In this document: piece after piece, positions 1 through 7,469 of the stretch
Numbering within the stretch: the first letter of the stretch is position 1
Layout: each line of letters starts with the position of its first letter
Origin: an uncultured Verrucomicrobiota bacterium
GTDB taxonomy: Bacteria; Verrucomicrobiota; Kiritimatiellia; RFP12; UBA1067
NCBI GenBank assembly: GCA_946628745.1
Contig: CAMOXA010000032.1
Span: 1 to 12,673 of the forward strand
Direction of reading: 5' to 3'
DNA: 12,673 nt
Translations under genes and position numbers: made by a program
The notes under the pieces: generated by a model
Databases searched by the model: none
What the model saw: the letters and a program-made list of their open reading frames with translations, nothing else
Told to the model about the DNA's origin: nothing

Positions 1-2
1 TC

Positions 3-1409
3 GTCCAGCGTCTCGGCGCGGGGCTGTTCGAGAACAACGAGGCCCTGACGGCCGCCGAGATGCCGTGGAGGCTGTGGTACATCGGCAACAATGCCTTCAA
101 AGGATGCTCCAACCTCGAACAGGTCTCCTTTGTCGAAATGGCGGATGCGGCGGATTCGTCCGCCCCGTTGGCGTTCAGCGGCTGCTCGAAGCTCTCCCGC
201 GTATATATCATGCGGCGTTCGGACAACGACACGGCGCTACTCTCCAAACTCGGCGTCGACACCCAGACGGCGAGAGTCTACGAAGAGGCGGGCTTCCAGA
301 TTACAGGCGACAATGCCGTGTACTTCCAGATGGTGGACGCGCCCGAGAACACCGAGGGATGGGAGAAGTGCGCCAACCTGTCGAGCGTGGAACCTGCGAC
401 CGGCGCGGTCGTAATCCCGGCCTGGGTCAAGAACGACGAGGAATTTGATATTCCAGGCCTTCCTCTCTGGACGATTCCCGAGAACGCGTTGAACAACACG
501 TCGGGCGGATATTCCGGCATTACAAGCCTGATAATCAAAGACGGCGTCAAGACCATCGGCGTGAACGCGTTCGCCTTCTGCAGTGCGCTTGGCACTGTCG
601 TGATTCCCGACAGCGTGACGACGATAGGGCGCGAAGCGTTCTACAAAACCGCGCTCGGCATCGTCTTCGTAACGCCCGGCAATGAGGCGACGTACCGCCA
701 GAAGTTCGCCGCGGCGCTGCATGACACGGACAACATCCTCTTCCAGGGCTGGGGAACCGAGACTGACGGCGACGGCCGCGCATGGTACTACATGGTCGAC
801 GAGGCCGGCACCGAGGCGACGATCGGCAACATGCTCTCGGGCGGTTTCGGTCCGGCGGTCGAGCCTGCTCTCGCCGGCGACGTGACGCTCCCGGCGACGC
901 TCGGCGGCAAGCCGGTGAAGGCCATCGGCAACGCCGCGTTCATGAGTTGCGAAGGACTGACGGGCGTTACGGTGCCGAACGGCGTCAAGAGCATAGGCGC
1001 CTACGCTTTCGCCAACATTCCGTCGCTCGCGAGCGTGACGATTCCCGCGAGCGTCACGCAGTTCGGCGGGAACATATTCGAGAACTGCGGCGATGTCGAC
1101 GTCACGTACGAGGGATGGAAAAACAAGGGCGCGGACGGCGTGGCGAACGCCTTCCGCTACATCTTCGCCGTTGACGATTTCTCGACGACGCCTCTTATCG
1201 ACATTGCGTTGGACGGCGACGATGTCATCGTCAAGACGCCGGCGCCCGTGAACACTGCCGGATTCTCTGTCGGCGTCAAGTCGTCCGACAAGCCCGACGG
1301 GACGGGCGGCGCCGCCACGACGCAGCTCGACTCGTACGGATGGACGGCCATCAAGAAGCCCGCCTCGGCCGGCAAGCGCTTCTACCGCCTCGAAGCGGCG
1401 GCGCTGTAG
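3..1409 (+). CDS. BspA-like leucine-rich-repeat (LRR_5) surface protein, 3' part
   Basis: The frame is open from base 3, and LRR residues lie before the first in-window ATG (base 60), so the gene begins upstream and only its last 468 codons are here. The protein shows LRR_5 units of the pattern 'IG..AF..C..L..V.IP..V', for example around bases 87-135, 550-645 and 920-1060. At least two larger modules each start with a header strand (YFQMVDA near 321, WYYMVDEA near 784), continue through a 'V.IPA / V.LPA' strand, and end in LRRs. After the last LRR, a roughly 85-residue tail ends in KRFYRLEAAAL; similar FYRL-type ends occur in large secreted proteins of PVC bacteria, so it may be an export or anchoring domain (inference). 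BspA-type repeats are usually on secreted adhesins. The signal peptide would lie outside the window. A hairpin terminator follows. The family call is firm, the ligand unknown. Confidence 0.85.
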   Translation, partial: VQRLGAGLFENNEALTAAEMPWRLWYIGNNAFKGCSNLEQVSFVEMADAADSSAPLAFSGCSKLSRVYIMRRSDNDTALLSKLGVDTQTARVYEEAGFQITGDNAVYFQMVDAPENTEGWEKCANLSSVEPATGAVVIPAWVKNDEEFDIPGLPLWTIPENALNNTSGGYSGITSLIIKDGVKTIGVNAFAFCSALGTVVIPDSVTTIGREAFYKTALGIVFVTPGNEATYRQKFAAALHDTDNILFQGWGTETDGDGRAWYYMVDEAGTEATIGNMLSGGFGPAVEPALAGDVTLPATLGGKPVKAIGNAAFMSCEGLTGVTVPNGVKSIGAYAFANIPSLASVTIPASVTQFGGNIFENCGDVDVTYEGWKNKGADGVANAFRYIFAVDDFSTTPLIDIALDGDDVIVKTPAPVNTAGFSVGVKSSDKPDGTGGAATTQLDSYGWTAIKKPASAGKRFYRLEAAAL

Positions 1410-1435
1410 CCAGAGGACGCGAGGCGTTCAGACCC

Positions 1436-1463
1436 GGCGCGACGCACACCCGTGCGCCGCGCC
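1436..1463 (+). terminator. Hairpin terminator after the LRR gene
   Basis: Bases 1436-1447 (GGCGCGACGCAC) pair with 1452-1463 (GTGCGCCGCGCC) around an ACCC loop. This gives 11 pairs with one internal A/C mismatch. The following TGTCTTTG is only a weak T-run. The position, 27 bases after the LRR stop and about 60 bases before the next promoter, supports a factor-independent or hairpin-assisted terminator. Confidence 0.7.
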
Positions 1464-1519
1464 TGTCTTTGCCGCCAAACTCAATCAAGCGTTTTCATCA
1501 ACATCTGCGCCGCGATTTT

Positions 1520-1528
1520 TGGTATAAT
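1520..1528 (+). promoter_or_regulatory. Extended -10 promoter for the mcsA-like/clpC operon
   Basis: TGGTATAAT combines a perfect TATAAT hexamer (1523-1528) with the TGG extension. Only nine bases separate it from the ATG at 1538, so a start point about 7 bases downstream of the box would give a 5' leader of roughly 0-3 bases. No clear -35 is seen; TCAACA at 1498-1503 (19-base spacer) is the best weak candidate. There is no Shine-Dalgarno sequence between the box and the ATG. The same box precedes three other genes in the window. Confidence 0.75.
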
Positions 1529-1537
1529 ATCCGTTCC

Positions 1538-2449
1538 ATGAAGTGCGAATTGTGCCATAACAAAGAAGCGGAGACCGCCATCCAGATCGTCAAAGACGGC
1601 CGGGAGGAGGAGCTCTATGTCTGCAACGACTGCGCCAACGGCGAGAGAATCAAGCGCCAGAAGAAGAGTCAGCGAACGCGAAAGACCGACGGCCCCGGAC
1701 AGGGAGTATCCATGCCGGTGCCGCGAATCGGCGGCCCTGGCGAGAACAAGCCGCCGCCGATAATCGAGGCTTTGATGGATGCTTTCAGCGGAATAGTGAC
1801 GGATATGGCCTCGACAGGCAAGCGCGGCTCGCAGAGCGGCGAGCCCGCCAAAAAGAAGAAAGCCTACCTGACGGCGAACAGCAGCGCAGTCGGCACCGCC
1901 GTCAAATTCGGCGATGCGCTGCATCTCGAAGGGCTTTTTCTCATCGGCGAGTTGGAATCCGCAAGACGCGCGCTCGACGCGCTCGAACTGCAGCTCGAGG
2001 GCTTCGCTGCCGACGGCATTTCGGACGCCGGCCACATCTACCGCGTCAAGTATTCCGGCGGGCAGAACGGGCCGAAGGCCTTGCGCGTCTTCGCGAGCCT
2101 CGCCGAACAGGAAGTCAACGCCAGAGTGCGGCTTTTCACCGAAACGCCCCGCGTCCTTGGCGACGCGATGTGCAGGGCGCTGGCCGTCTTGAAGAACTGC
2201 CGGCTCCTCTCGCCGGGGGAGCTTTTCGACCTGCTCTCGCCGCTGCGCATAGCGGCGGTCGAAAACATGCTGGACGGGATGACGCTCAAGCAGATGGACA
2301 AGCTTCTCATGTCCGTGGACCTGTCGCCGCGCGGCGAAAACGTTCCCACAGAAGAGCGCGACAGGTTGGACGCCGAAAGGGCTGACGAGATGAACAAAAG
2401 GTTCGAAGATGTCGTCTTGAACGAACGCGCCGAGGAAAGGTTCCTGTAG
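1538..2449 (+). CDS. McsA-type zinc finger fused to a truncated McsB-like (arginine kinase) C-terminal domain
   Basis: This 303-residue protein has an N-terminal zinc finger typical of McsA (Cys3, Cys6, Cys29, Cys32). A basic linker and a short helix (about residues 70-85) follow. From about residue 114 to 290 it runs colinear with the C-terminal part of Bacillus McsB as I recall it. NSSAVGT (114-120) sits where McsB has CPTNVGT, then come HLEGLFLI, GHIYRV, AEQEVNAR and VLKNCRLL (Cys221), ending in ERDRLDA (273-279), where McsB has the phospho-arginine-binding ERDxxRA. The McsB N-terminal domain and first half of the catalytic domain are absent, and the active-site Cys is Asn, so kinase activity is unlikely. 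McsA's second zinc finger and UVR motif are also missing. The start at 1538 is chosen because the promoter box lies 9 bases upstream and the zinc finger begins at codon 3. It sits 3 bases before clpC, so a ClpC adaptor or regulator role is inferred. Confidence 0.8.
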   Translation: MKCELCHNKEAETAIQIVKDGREEELYVCNDCANGERIKRQKKSQRTRKTDGPGQGVSMPVPRIGGPGENKPPPIIEALMDAFSGIVTDMASTGKRGSQSGEPAKKKKAYLTANSSAVGTAVKFGDALHLEGLFLIGELESARRALDALELQLEGFAADGISDAGHIYRVKYSGGQNGPKALRVFASLAEQEVNARVRLFTETPRVLGDAMCRALAVLKNCRLLSPGELFDLLSPLRIAAVENMLDGMTLKQMDKLLMSVDLSPRGENVPTEERDRLDAERADEMNKRFEDVVLNERAEERFL

Positions 2450-2452
2450 CCG

Positions 2453-4918
2453 ATGGTTTTCACGAAGAATGCCATGGACGCACTTAACGCGTCGCAAAGT
2501 TGCGCGCGTCAGCTAGGGCACGACCATGTCGGCTCCGAGCATATATTCCTTTCGATTCTGGCGATACCGGGCTGCCAGGCGTGCAAGAGGCTCGTCAGCC
2601 TCGGGCACAACCTGGTGGAGCTTTCGGAATCGATGCGCACGATGGTTTCCGGCAACGCCCGCGGCATCATGCAGCGCGGCCAGCTGCCTTTGACGGCGCG
2701 CACCCGCAAGGTACTGGAAATGTCCGAGCTCGCGGCCGGGAAGGGCGTCCCGGTCGGCACCGAGCATATCGTCGAGGCGATGCTGCGCGAAGGCGAGAAC
2801 GCGGCGGCCCAGCTTCTGTTCAACGCGGGCGTCACGACCGACAAGTTTATTGCCGCGGCCACCCAGGGGTCCGGCGGCGAGGCGCCCGCCGGTAACGGGA
2901 GCGCGGCAGAAGACGCGGGGGCGGACGCCGGCGAAGAGCAGGCCGAAGAGACCGGCGCCGGCGGCGCGAAGCACGAGGCCAAGACTCCCACCGTCAACAC
3001 TTTCGGGCGCGATCTTACCGAGCTCGCCCGGCAGGGCAGGCTCGACCCGGTCGTCGGACGCGACCGTGAGCTCAAGCGCATCGTCCAGATACTTTCCAGA
3101 CGCACGAAGAACAACGCGGTCCTCGTCGGCGAGGCCGGAGTCGGCAAGACCGCCGTCGTCGAAGGGCTCGCGCAGGCCATCCACCGCGGCGAAGTGCCCG
3201 AGAAGATGCAGTCCAAGCGGGTCGTCGCCGTCGACATGGCGCGGGTGGTCGCGGGGACGCAGTACCGCGGCCAGTTCGAGGAGCGGCTCAAGAAGATAAT
3301 CGACGAGACGCGGCGAAGCGGCAACATCATCCTCTTCCTCGACGAGATTCATACCATGGTTGGCGCAGGCGGTGCCGAGGGCGCCATGGACGCGGCGAAC
3401 ATCCTCAAGCCCGCCCTCGCGCGCGGCGAGCTGCAGTGCGTGGGCGCGACGACGCTTAAGGAATACCGCAAATCCATCGAGAAGGACGCCGCGCTCGAGC
3501 GCAGGTTCCAGTCCGTGCAAGTCGACGAGCCGAACGTCGCCGACACCGTCGCGATATTGAAAGGCATCGCCCCGAAGTACGAAGAGCACCACACCGTCAA
3601 GTTCTCGGACGCGGCGCTCAAGGCTGCCGCGGAGCTGACGGCGAGGTATCTGCCTTCGCGCCAGCTGCCGGACAAGGCGATCGACGCGATGGACGAGACG
3701 GGCGCGAGGCTCAGGATGGGCGCGAGCGCCAGACCGAAGTCTCTCACGCGCCGCCAGGAGGAGATCGACGCGCTTCGCGGCCGCAAGGACGAGGCTGTCA
3801 AGGCCGGCGACTTCGATTCCGCCGCGAGGTACCGCGAGGCGATACGCACCGCCGCCGCGGAGTTCGCCGAGGAGCTCAAGAAGTGGAAGGCCGAGCATGC
3901 CGAAACCGTCATCGAGGTGGCCGAGACCGATGTCGCCGAGACGGTAAGCTCGATGAGCGGCGTGCCCGTCGAGAAGATGAACGCGACGACCGCCGCCAAG
4001 CTTCTCGGCATGGAAAAAGCCCTTGGCGAGGTCGTCGTCGGGCAGGAGCCCGCGGTAAAGGCGATCGCGCGCGCTCTCAGGCGCAGCCGCGCATTCGTCG
4101 CCGACCCGAAGCGCCCGATCGGCAGTTTTCTCTTTCTCGGGCCGACCGGCGTGGGCAAGACCCATCTCGCGAAGATGCTCGCCGACAAGGTCTACGGCGA
4201 CGACAAAGCCCTCGTGACGCTCGACATGAGCGAGTTCCAGGAGAAGTACTCGTCGTCCAGACTGGTCGGCGCGCCGCCGGGATATGTGGGCTACGACGAG
4301 GGCGGCCAGCTTACGGAGAAGGTGCGCCGCCGCCCATATTCGGTCGTCCTCTTCGACGAATTCGAGAAGGCGAACTCCGACGTGTGCAACATGCTGCTGC
4401 AGATTCTCGACGACGGCCGCCTCACGGACGGCCAGGGGCGCGTCATCGACTTCAGGAACACGATCGTCATCTGCACTGCGAACCTCGGATTTGACTTCGC
4501 GCGCGAAGGCCACACCCTCGGCTTCGCGACCGAGACCAGCGAGACTAGCTACGACGTCCTCAAGGAGAAGCTTCTCGGCGAGGCGAAGAGGGCTTTCAGG
4601 CCGGAACTTCTGAACCGCTTCGACGAGACCGTCGTCTTCAGAAAGCTGGAGAAGCAGGATATGAAGCGCATACTCGCGCTGGAGCTCGCCAGGCTCGGGG
4701 ATCGTCTGAAGGATGCCCACATCACGCTGACCCTGGACGGCAAGGCGGAGGATTTTCTCGTCGAGAAGGGCTACGACAGCGCTCTCGGCGCGAGACCGCT
4801 TAGGCGCGTCGTGCAGGAATATGTCGAAGATCCGCTGGCGGATATGATGCTCGCGGGCAAAACCAGGCCGCGCATGAGGGCGAGGCTCGCCAAAGACGGC
4901 GCGTCCCTCAGGTTCTGA
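2453..4918 (+). CDS. clpC: ClpC-type AAA+ unfoldase
   Basis: This 821-residue Hsp100 ATPase unfolds substrates and feeds them to ClpP. Two Clp-N repeats fill residues 1-137, each with its G(S/T)EH motif. The glutamates Glu29 and Glu104 match the two ClpC residues (Glu32 and Glu106 in B. subtilis, from memory) that bind phospho-arginine. An acidic Ala/Gly linker (about 139-172) is longer than usual. AAA-1 has Walker A GEAGVGKT (226-233) and Walker B Asp297-Glu298. The middle domain contains a UVR-like helix pair (about 433-470), which separates ClpC from ClpB and ClpA. AAA-2 has Walker A GPTGVGKT (563-570), Walker B Asp635-Glu636, and a sensor-2 GARPLRR. LGF (689-691) matches the ClpP-docking loop. 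The gene starts 3 bases after the mcsA-like stop, with GAGGAAAGG at 2432-2440 as a probable ribosome site, so the two are likely co-translated. The length matches ClpC (about 810). No clpP is in the window. Confidence 0.96.
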   Translation: MVFTKNAMDALNASQSCARQLGHDHVGSEHIFLSILAIPGCQACKRLVSLGHNLVELSESMRTMVSGNARGIMQRGQLPLTARTRKVLEMSELAAGKGVPVGTEHIVEAMLREGENAAAQLLFNAGVTTDKFIAAATQGSGGEAPAGNGSAAEDAGADAGEEQAEETGAGGAKHEAKTPTVNTFGRDLTELARQGRLDPVVGRDRELKRIVQILSRRTKNNAVLVGEAGVGKTAVVEGLAQAIHRGEVPEKMQSKRVVAVDMARVVAGTQYRGQFEERLKKIIDETRRSGNIILFLDEIHTMVGAGGAEGAMDAANILKPALARGELQCVGATTLKEYRKSIEKDAALERRFQSVQVDEPNVADTVAILKGIAPKYEEHHTVKFSDAALKAAAELTARYLPSRQLPDKAIDAMDETGARLRMGASARPKSLTRRQEEIDALRGRKDEAVKAGDFDSAARYREAIRTAAAEFAEELKKWKAEHAETVIEVAETDVAETVSSMSGVPVEKMNATTAAKLLGMEKALGEVVVGQEPAVKAIARALRRSRAFVADPKRPIGSFLFLGPTGVGKTHLAKMLADKVYGDDKALVTLDMSEFQEKYSSSRLVGAPPGYVGYDEGGQLTEKVRRRPYSVVLFDEFEKANSDVCNMLLQILDDGRLTDGQGRVIDFRNTIVICTANLGFDFAREGHTLGFATETSETSYDVLKEKLLGEAKRAFRPELLNRFDETVVFRKLEKQDMKRILALELARLGDRLKDAHITLTLDGKAEDFLVEKGYDSALGARPLRRVVQEYVEDPLADMMLAGKTRPRMRARLAKDGASLRF

Positions 4919-4962
4919 CGGCCGGGGCCACCATAAACCTTTAGGATGAAAGGAGAGAACAT

Positions 4963-7452
4963 ATGTCATTGTTCAGAAAAGTGAAGCCGTATTATCCAGA
5001 AGACATTGAAGACGACGACATGCCAGAAGGCGTCTCGCTGCAGCCCCCGCAGCAGATGGACGTATTCGACTGGCTCATAGCGGCGCTCCTCGCCGCGGGT
5101 TCGGCCGTGTTCGCCTGGTGCCTGTCGTACCGCGGGCTGCATCCCGACGCCTGGGCGGACTGCGCGGTGGCGGCGGGACTGAGACCCGCGACGACGATAT
5201 TCCCCGGCTTCTGGCGCGTCATCGCCGGCTGGATATACAAGACTGCTGGCGTGGCGGGCGGCGACGCCGCGATAGCGCTTCTGGGCAAGGTCGTCCTCGG
5301 GCTTCTCACGGGCCTGGCGTATCTCATCTTCAAGGAGACGCTGTCGGTCCTCGTGAGGCTCGTCGAAGAGCGCACCGTCTGGCACAGGGGGCTTTCCCGC
5401 TTCGTGTGCATCGTCTCGGCGCTTCTGTTTCTTTGCGCGGACCCGGTCTGGACGCTCGGCTACGCCTTCACGCCGGTGTCGCTGTCGGTGCTGCTGTTCA
5501 CTCTCGGCGTCTTTCTGCTGTCGCGGTTTCTCGGCACTGGAACCGTAAGGCCTGTCTACTGGGCGATGTTCGTGATGGGCCTGTTTTGCGCCGAATCCCC
5601 CCTCGGCCTCATAGCAACGCTCGGCTTCTGGCTCATATTCTACGTCCTTCTCACCAAGGGCGGGGTCTTCCACGTCCAGCTGCTCCAGCCGCTAATCCAG
5701 CAGAGCTCCAAGTGGTACCTGACGTTCTTCTGGGCGGTCGGCGTGCTCGCAGGCGTCGCCGTGGACGTTCTCGGCTTCATGTCGTTCGGGGGACTCGAGG
5801 CGAACGGGTTTACCGCCGGCAGCATCCCTCTCAAGTACGTAGTCCAGATGTGGCATGCCATATCCGGCGCGGCCGCGCCCGGCGGGTGGATCGTCGGCTT
5901 CGGCTTCGCCGCGCTGCCGTTCATAATCGGCATCGCGCTTCTGCGCCGCGCCACGGACCTCGAATATTTTCTCAGCTACCATGTCGGCATCGTCTTCTTC
6001 TCGATTGGATGCGTCGCCTACACCCAGCTCGCCTCCCTTAGGCCGCTCTGGTTCTGGGTCCTCAGCGACGCGACCTCCGTCCACAGCAGGCTTTTGCTGT
6101 ACCTCTGCTCGCTTATGAGCGCGGGAACCGTCCTTTGCACGCTCGCGGTCGTGGCGGTCGATGCGTACTGCCGCGACCACCGCAGGCTCGCCGCCCAGAT
6201 GGATCCAGACCTCGACGAGGCCCCGGCGCGTTCGCGCACGTTCGGCATCGTGCGTACCTTCTCGTTCGCGTTCGTCATGCTGATGCTTGTCGCGGGCGCC
6301 GTCCCGGGACGCTTCCAGAAGCGCACGCTCGAAATGCTCTCGCTCATGGACGACTACGTGCGCGAGGTCGTGACCGAGGCCGGCGACGCGAAGTGGCTTT
6401 TCACCGACGGATCGTTCGACTGCGCCCTTGAACTCGAGTCTGCCCGCCGCGGCGGCGACATAAAGTGCATTTCGCTCCTGCCCGGCCCGAACGTGAGGCC
6501 CATGCTCAGCCTGCGCGCGCTCATGTCCGACGACGAGGACCGCCTCTCGGCCGAAGTCGGCGGCAGCAACCTGCTCACGACCTGGCAGCGCGACAAGCCA
6601 GCGCGCATCAATGCGAGCGCGGTGCAGATAGGCCTCGAAATCTGGCGCAACAAGCGCGGCAGGAGCTATCCGCCCACGTCCGGCACGCTGGCGCGCACAG
6701 TATGGGCGCTCCCCGAAGGCGCCGGGGACGCGGAGCGGACCATGAAGCCCGGCATCGCGCGCGCGCGCGCCCTCGCCGAGCGCATGCTCGCCATATACGC
6801 GGACGGCGGTCCGTCCAAGCTCGCCGGCCGCTGGGTCAACGACCTCTTCCTTTTCATGCAGTGGCGCCTCGCCAGACTCGCGCGCGTCAGGGCCGAGCTC
6901 GCGGACGCCGCGGGCGACGTCGCGGCGGCTCTCGCCGAGCTGCGCTACGCCGACACCCTCGACGACAAGAACGAATCGCTCAAGCGCATCCTCGCCGGCA
7001 TGACGCGCTCGAAGGAGCATACGATGCGCCAGATGACGCCGCGCGAAGGCTTGCGCTACGCTCTCGTCCGCGCAGATTTCATGCTCGCCAGAAGCTATGC
7101 CGAGCCGATTCTCGACGCCGACCCCGACGATATCGACGCCAACTTCGGCATGGGCATGAGCTATCTCGTGCAGGACCAGTACAACCGCGCCGAGGAGTTC
7201 CTCAAGAAATGCGCCGCGCGCAATCCGAAGGAGCCCGCGTTCTGGAACAACATCGCCGTCGCCCAGATGAAACTCGGCAGGTTCGCCGAAGCGCGGGAGA
7301 ACGCCAAGAAGGCTCTCGAACTCATACCCGATTCGGCGCCGGTCAAGAGCACGCTCGACGAGATCGACGCGGCCGAGAAGGAAGCCGCCGAAGCGGCGGC
7401 GGACGGTTCCGCCGGCGCGGCCGGATCCGACGGGAAGGCGGCGAAGAAGTAG
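4963..7452 (+). CDS. Polytopic membrane protein with C-terminal TPR repeats (possible GT-C/DUF2723-like)
   Basis: This is an 829-residue protein. A charged, acidic N-terminus (about 35 residues) precedes roughly ten hydrophobic segments, the first near residues 36-53 and the last near 428-445. A long soluble region follows. WLFTDGSFD (478-486) resembles the FTNGD-type motif after the membrane part of DUF2723 proteins, which are thought to be GT-C-like glycosyltransferases; this likeness is weak. Two TPRs are clear (about 727-757 and 761-794), with a degenerate one before them (about 690-722). The tail is rich in Ala, Glu and Lys. AAAGGAGAG at 4949-4957, seven bases from the ATG, fixes the start. 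The gene lies 44 bases after clpC and 17 before citrate synthase, so it is probably in their operon. I do not recognise a specific family; envelope biogenesis or sugar transfer to surface molecules is a guess. Confidence 0.8.
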   Translation: MSLFRKVKPYYPEDIEDDDMPEGVSLQPPQQMDVFDWLIAALLAAGSAVFAWCLSYRGLHPDAWADCAVAAGLRPATTIFPGFWRVIAGWIYKTAGVAGGDAAIALLGKVVLGLLTGLAYLIFKETLSVLVRLVEERTVWHRGLSRFVCIVSALLFLCADPVWTLGYAFTPVSLSVLLFTLGVFLLSRFLGTGTVRPVYWAMFVMGLFCAESPLGLIATLGFWLIFYVLLTKGGVFHVQLLQPLIQQSSKWYLTFFWAVGVLAGVAVDVLGFMSFGGLEANGFTAGSIPLKYVVQMWHAISGAAAPGGWIVGFGFAALPFIIGIALLRRATDLEYFLSYHVGIVFFSIGCVAYTQLASLRPLWFWVLSDATSVHSRLLLYLCSLMSAGTVLCTLAVVAVDAYCRDHRRLAAQMDPDLDEAPARSRTFGIVRTFSFAFVMLMLVAGAVPGRFQKRTLEMLSLMDDYVREVVTEAGDAKWLFTDGSFDCALELESARRGGDIKCISLLPGPNVRPMLSLRALMSDDEDRLSAEVGGSNLLTTWQRDKPARINASAVQIGLEIWRNKRGRSYPPTSGTLARTVWALPEGAGDAERTMKPGIARARALAERMLAIYADGGPSKLAGRWVNDLFLFMQWRLARLARVRAELADAAGDVAAALAELRYADTLDDKNESLKRILAGMTRSKEHTMRQMTPREGLRYALVRADFMLARSYAEPILDADPDDIDANFGMGMSYLVQDQYNRAEEFLKKCAARNPKEPAFWNNIAVAQMKLGRFAEARENAKKALELIPDSAPVKSTLDEIDAAEKEAAEAAADGSAGAAGSDGKAAKK

Positions 7453-7469
7453 GAAGGAAAGACCATACG

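Noticed and set aside
1340..1537. A longer start for the mcsA-like gene at 1340
   Set aside because: It would overlap the LRR gene and read through the terminator hairpin and the promoter box; the zinc finger starts at the ATG at 1538.
4919..4962. A possible separate promoter before the TPR membrane gene
   Set aside because: The best -10 candidate (TAGGAT) matches four of six bases, lacks the TGG extension seen at the other starts, and the gene has a strong ribosome site as internal operon genes do.
2513..4969. An 818-codon minus-strand frame opposite clpC
   Set aside because: It mirrors clpC codons, has no recognisable domain, and clpC on the plus strand is unmistakable.
5692..7020. A 442-codon minus-strand frame opposite the TPR membrane protein
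   Set aside because: Composition is Arg/Glu/Ala-rich shadow sequence; the plus strand encodes clear membrane spans and TPRs in agreement with a ribosome site.
6465..7469. An upstream extension of the citrate synthase frame
   Set aside because: This part overlaps the TPR gene, is arginine-rich nonsense, and the family match begins after the ATG at 7470, which has its own ribosome site.
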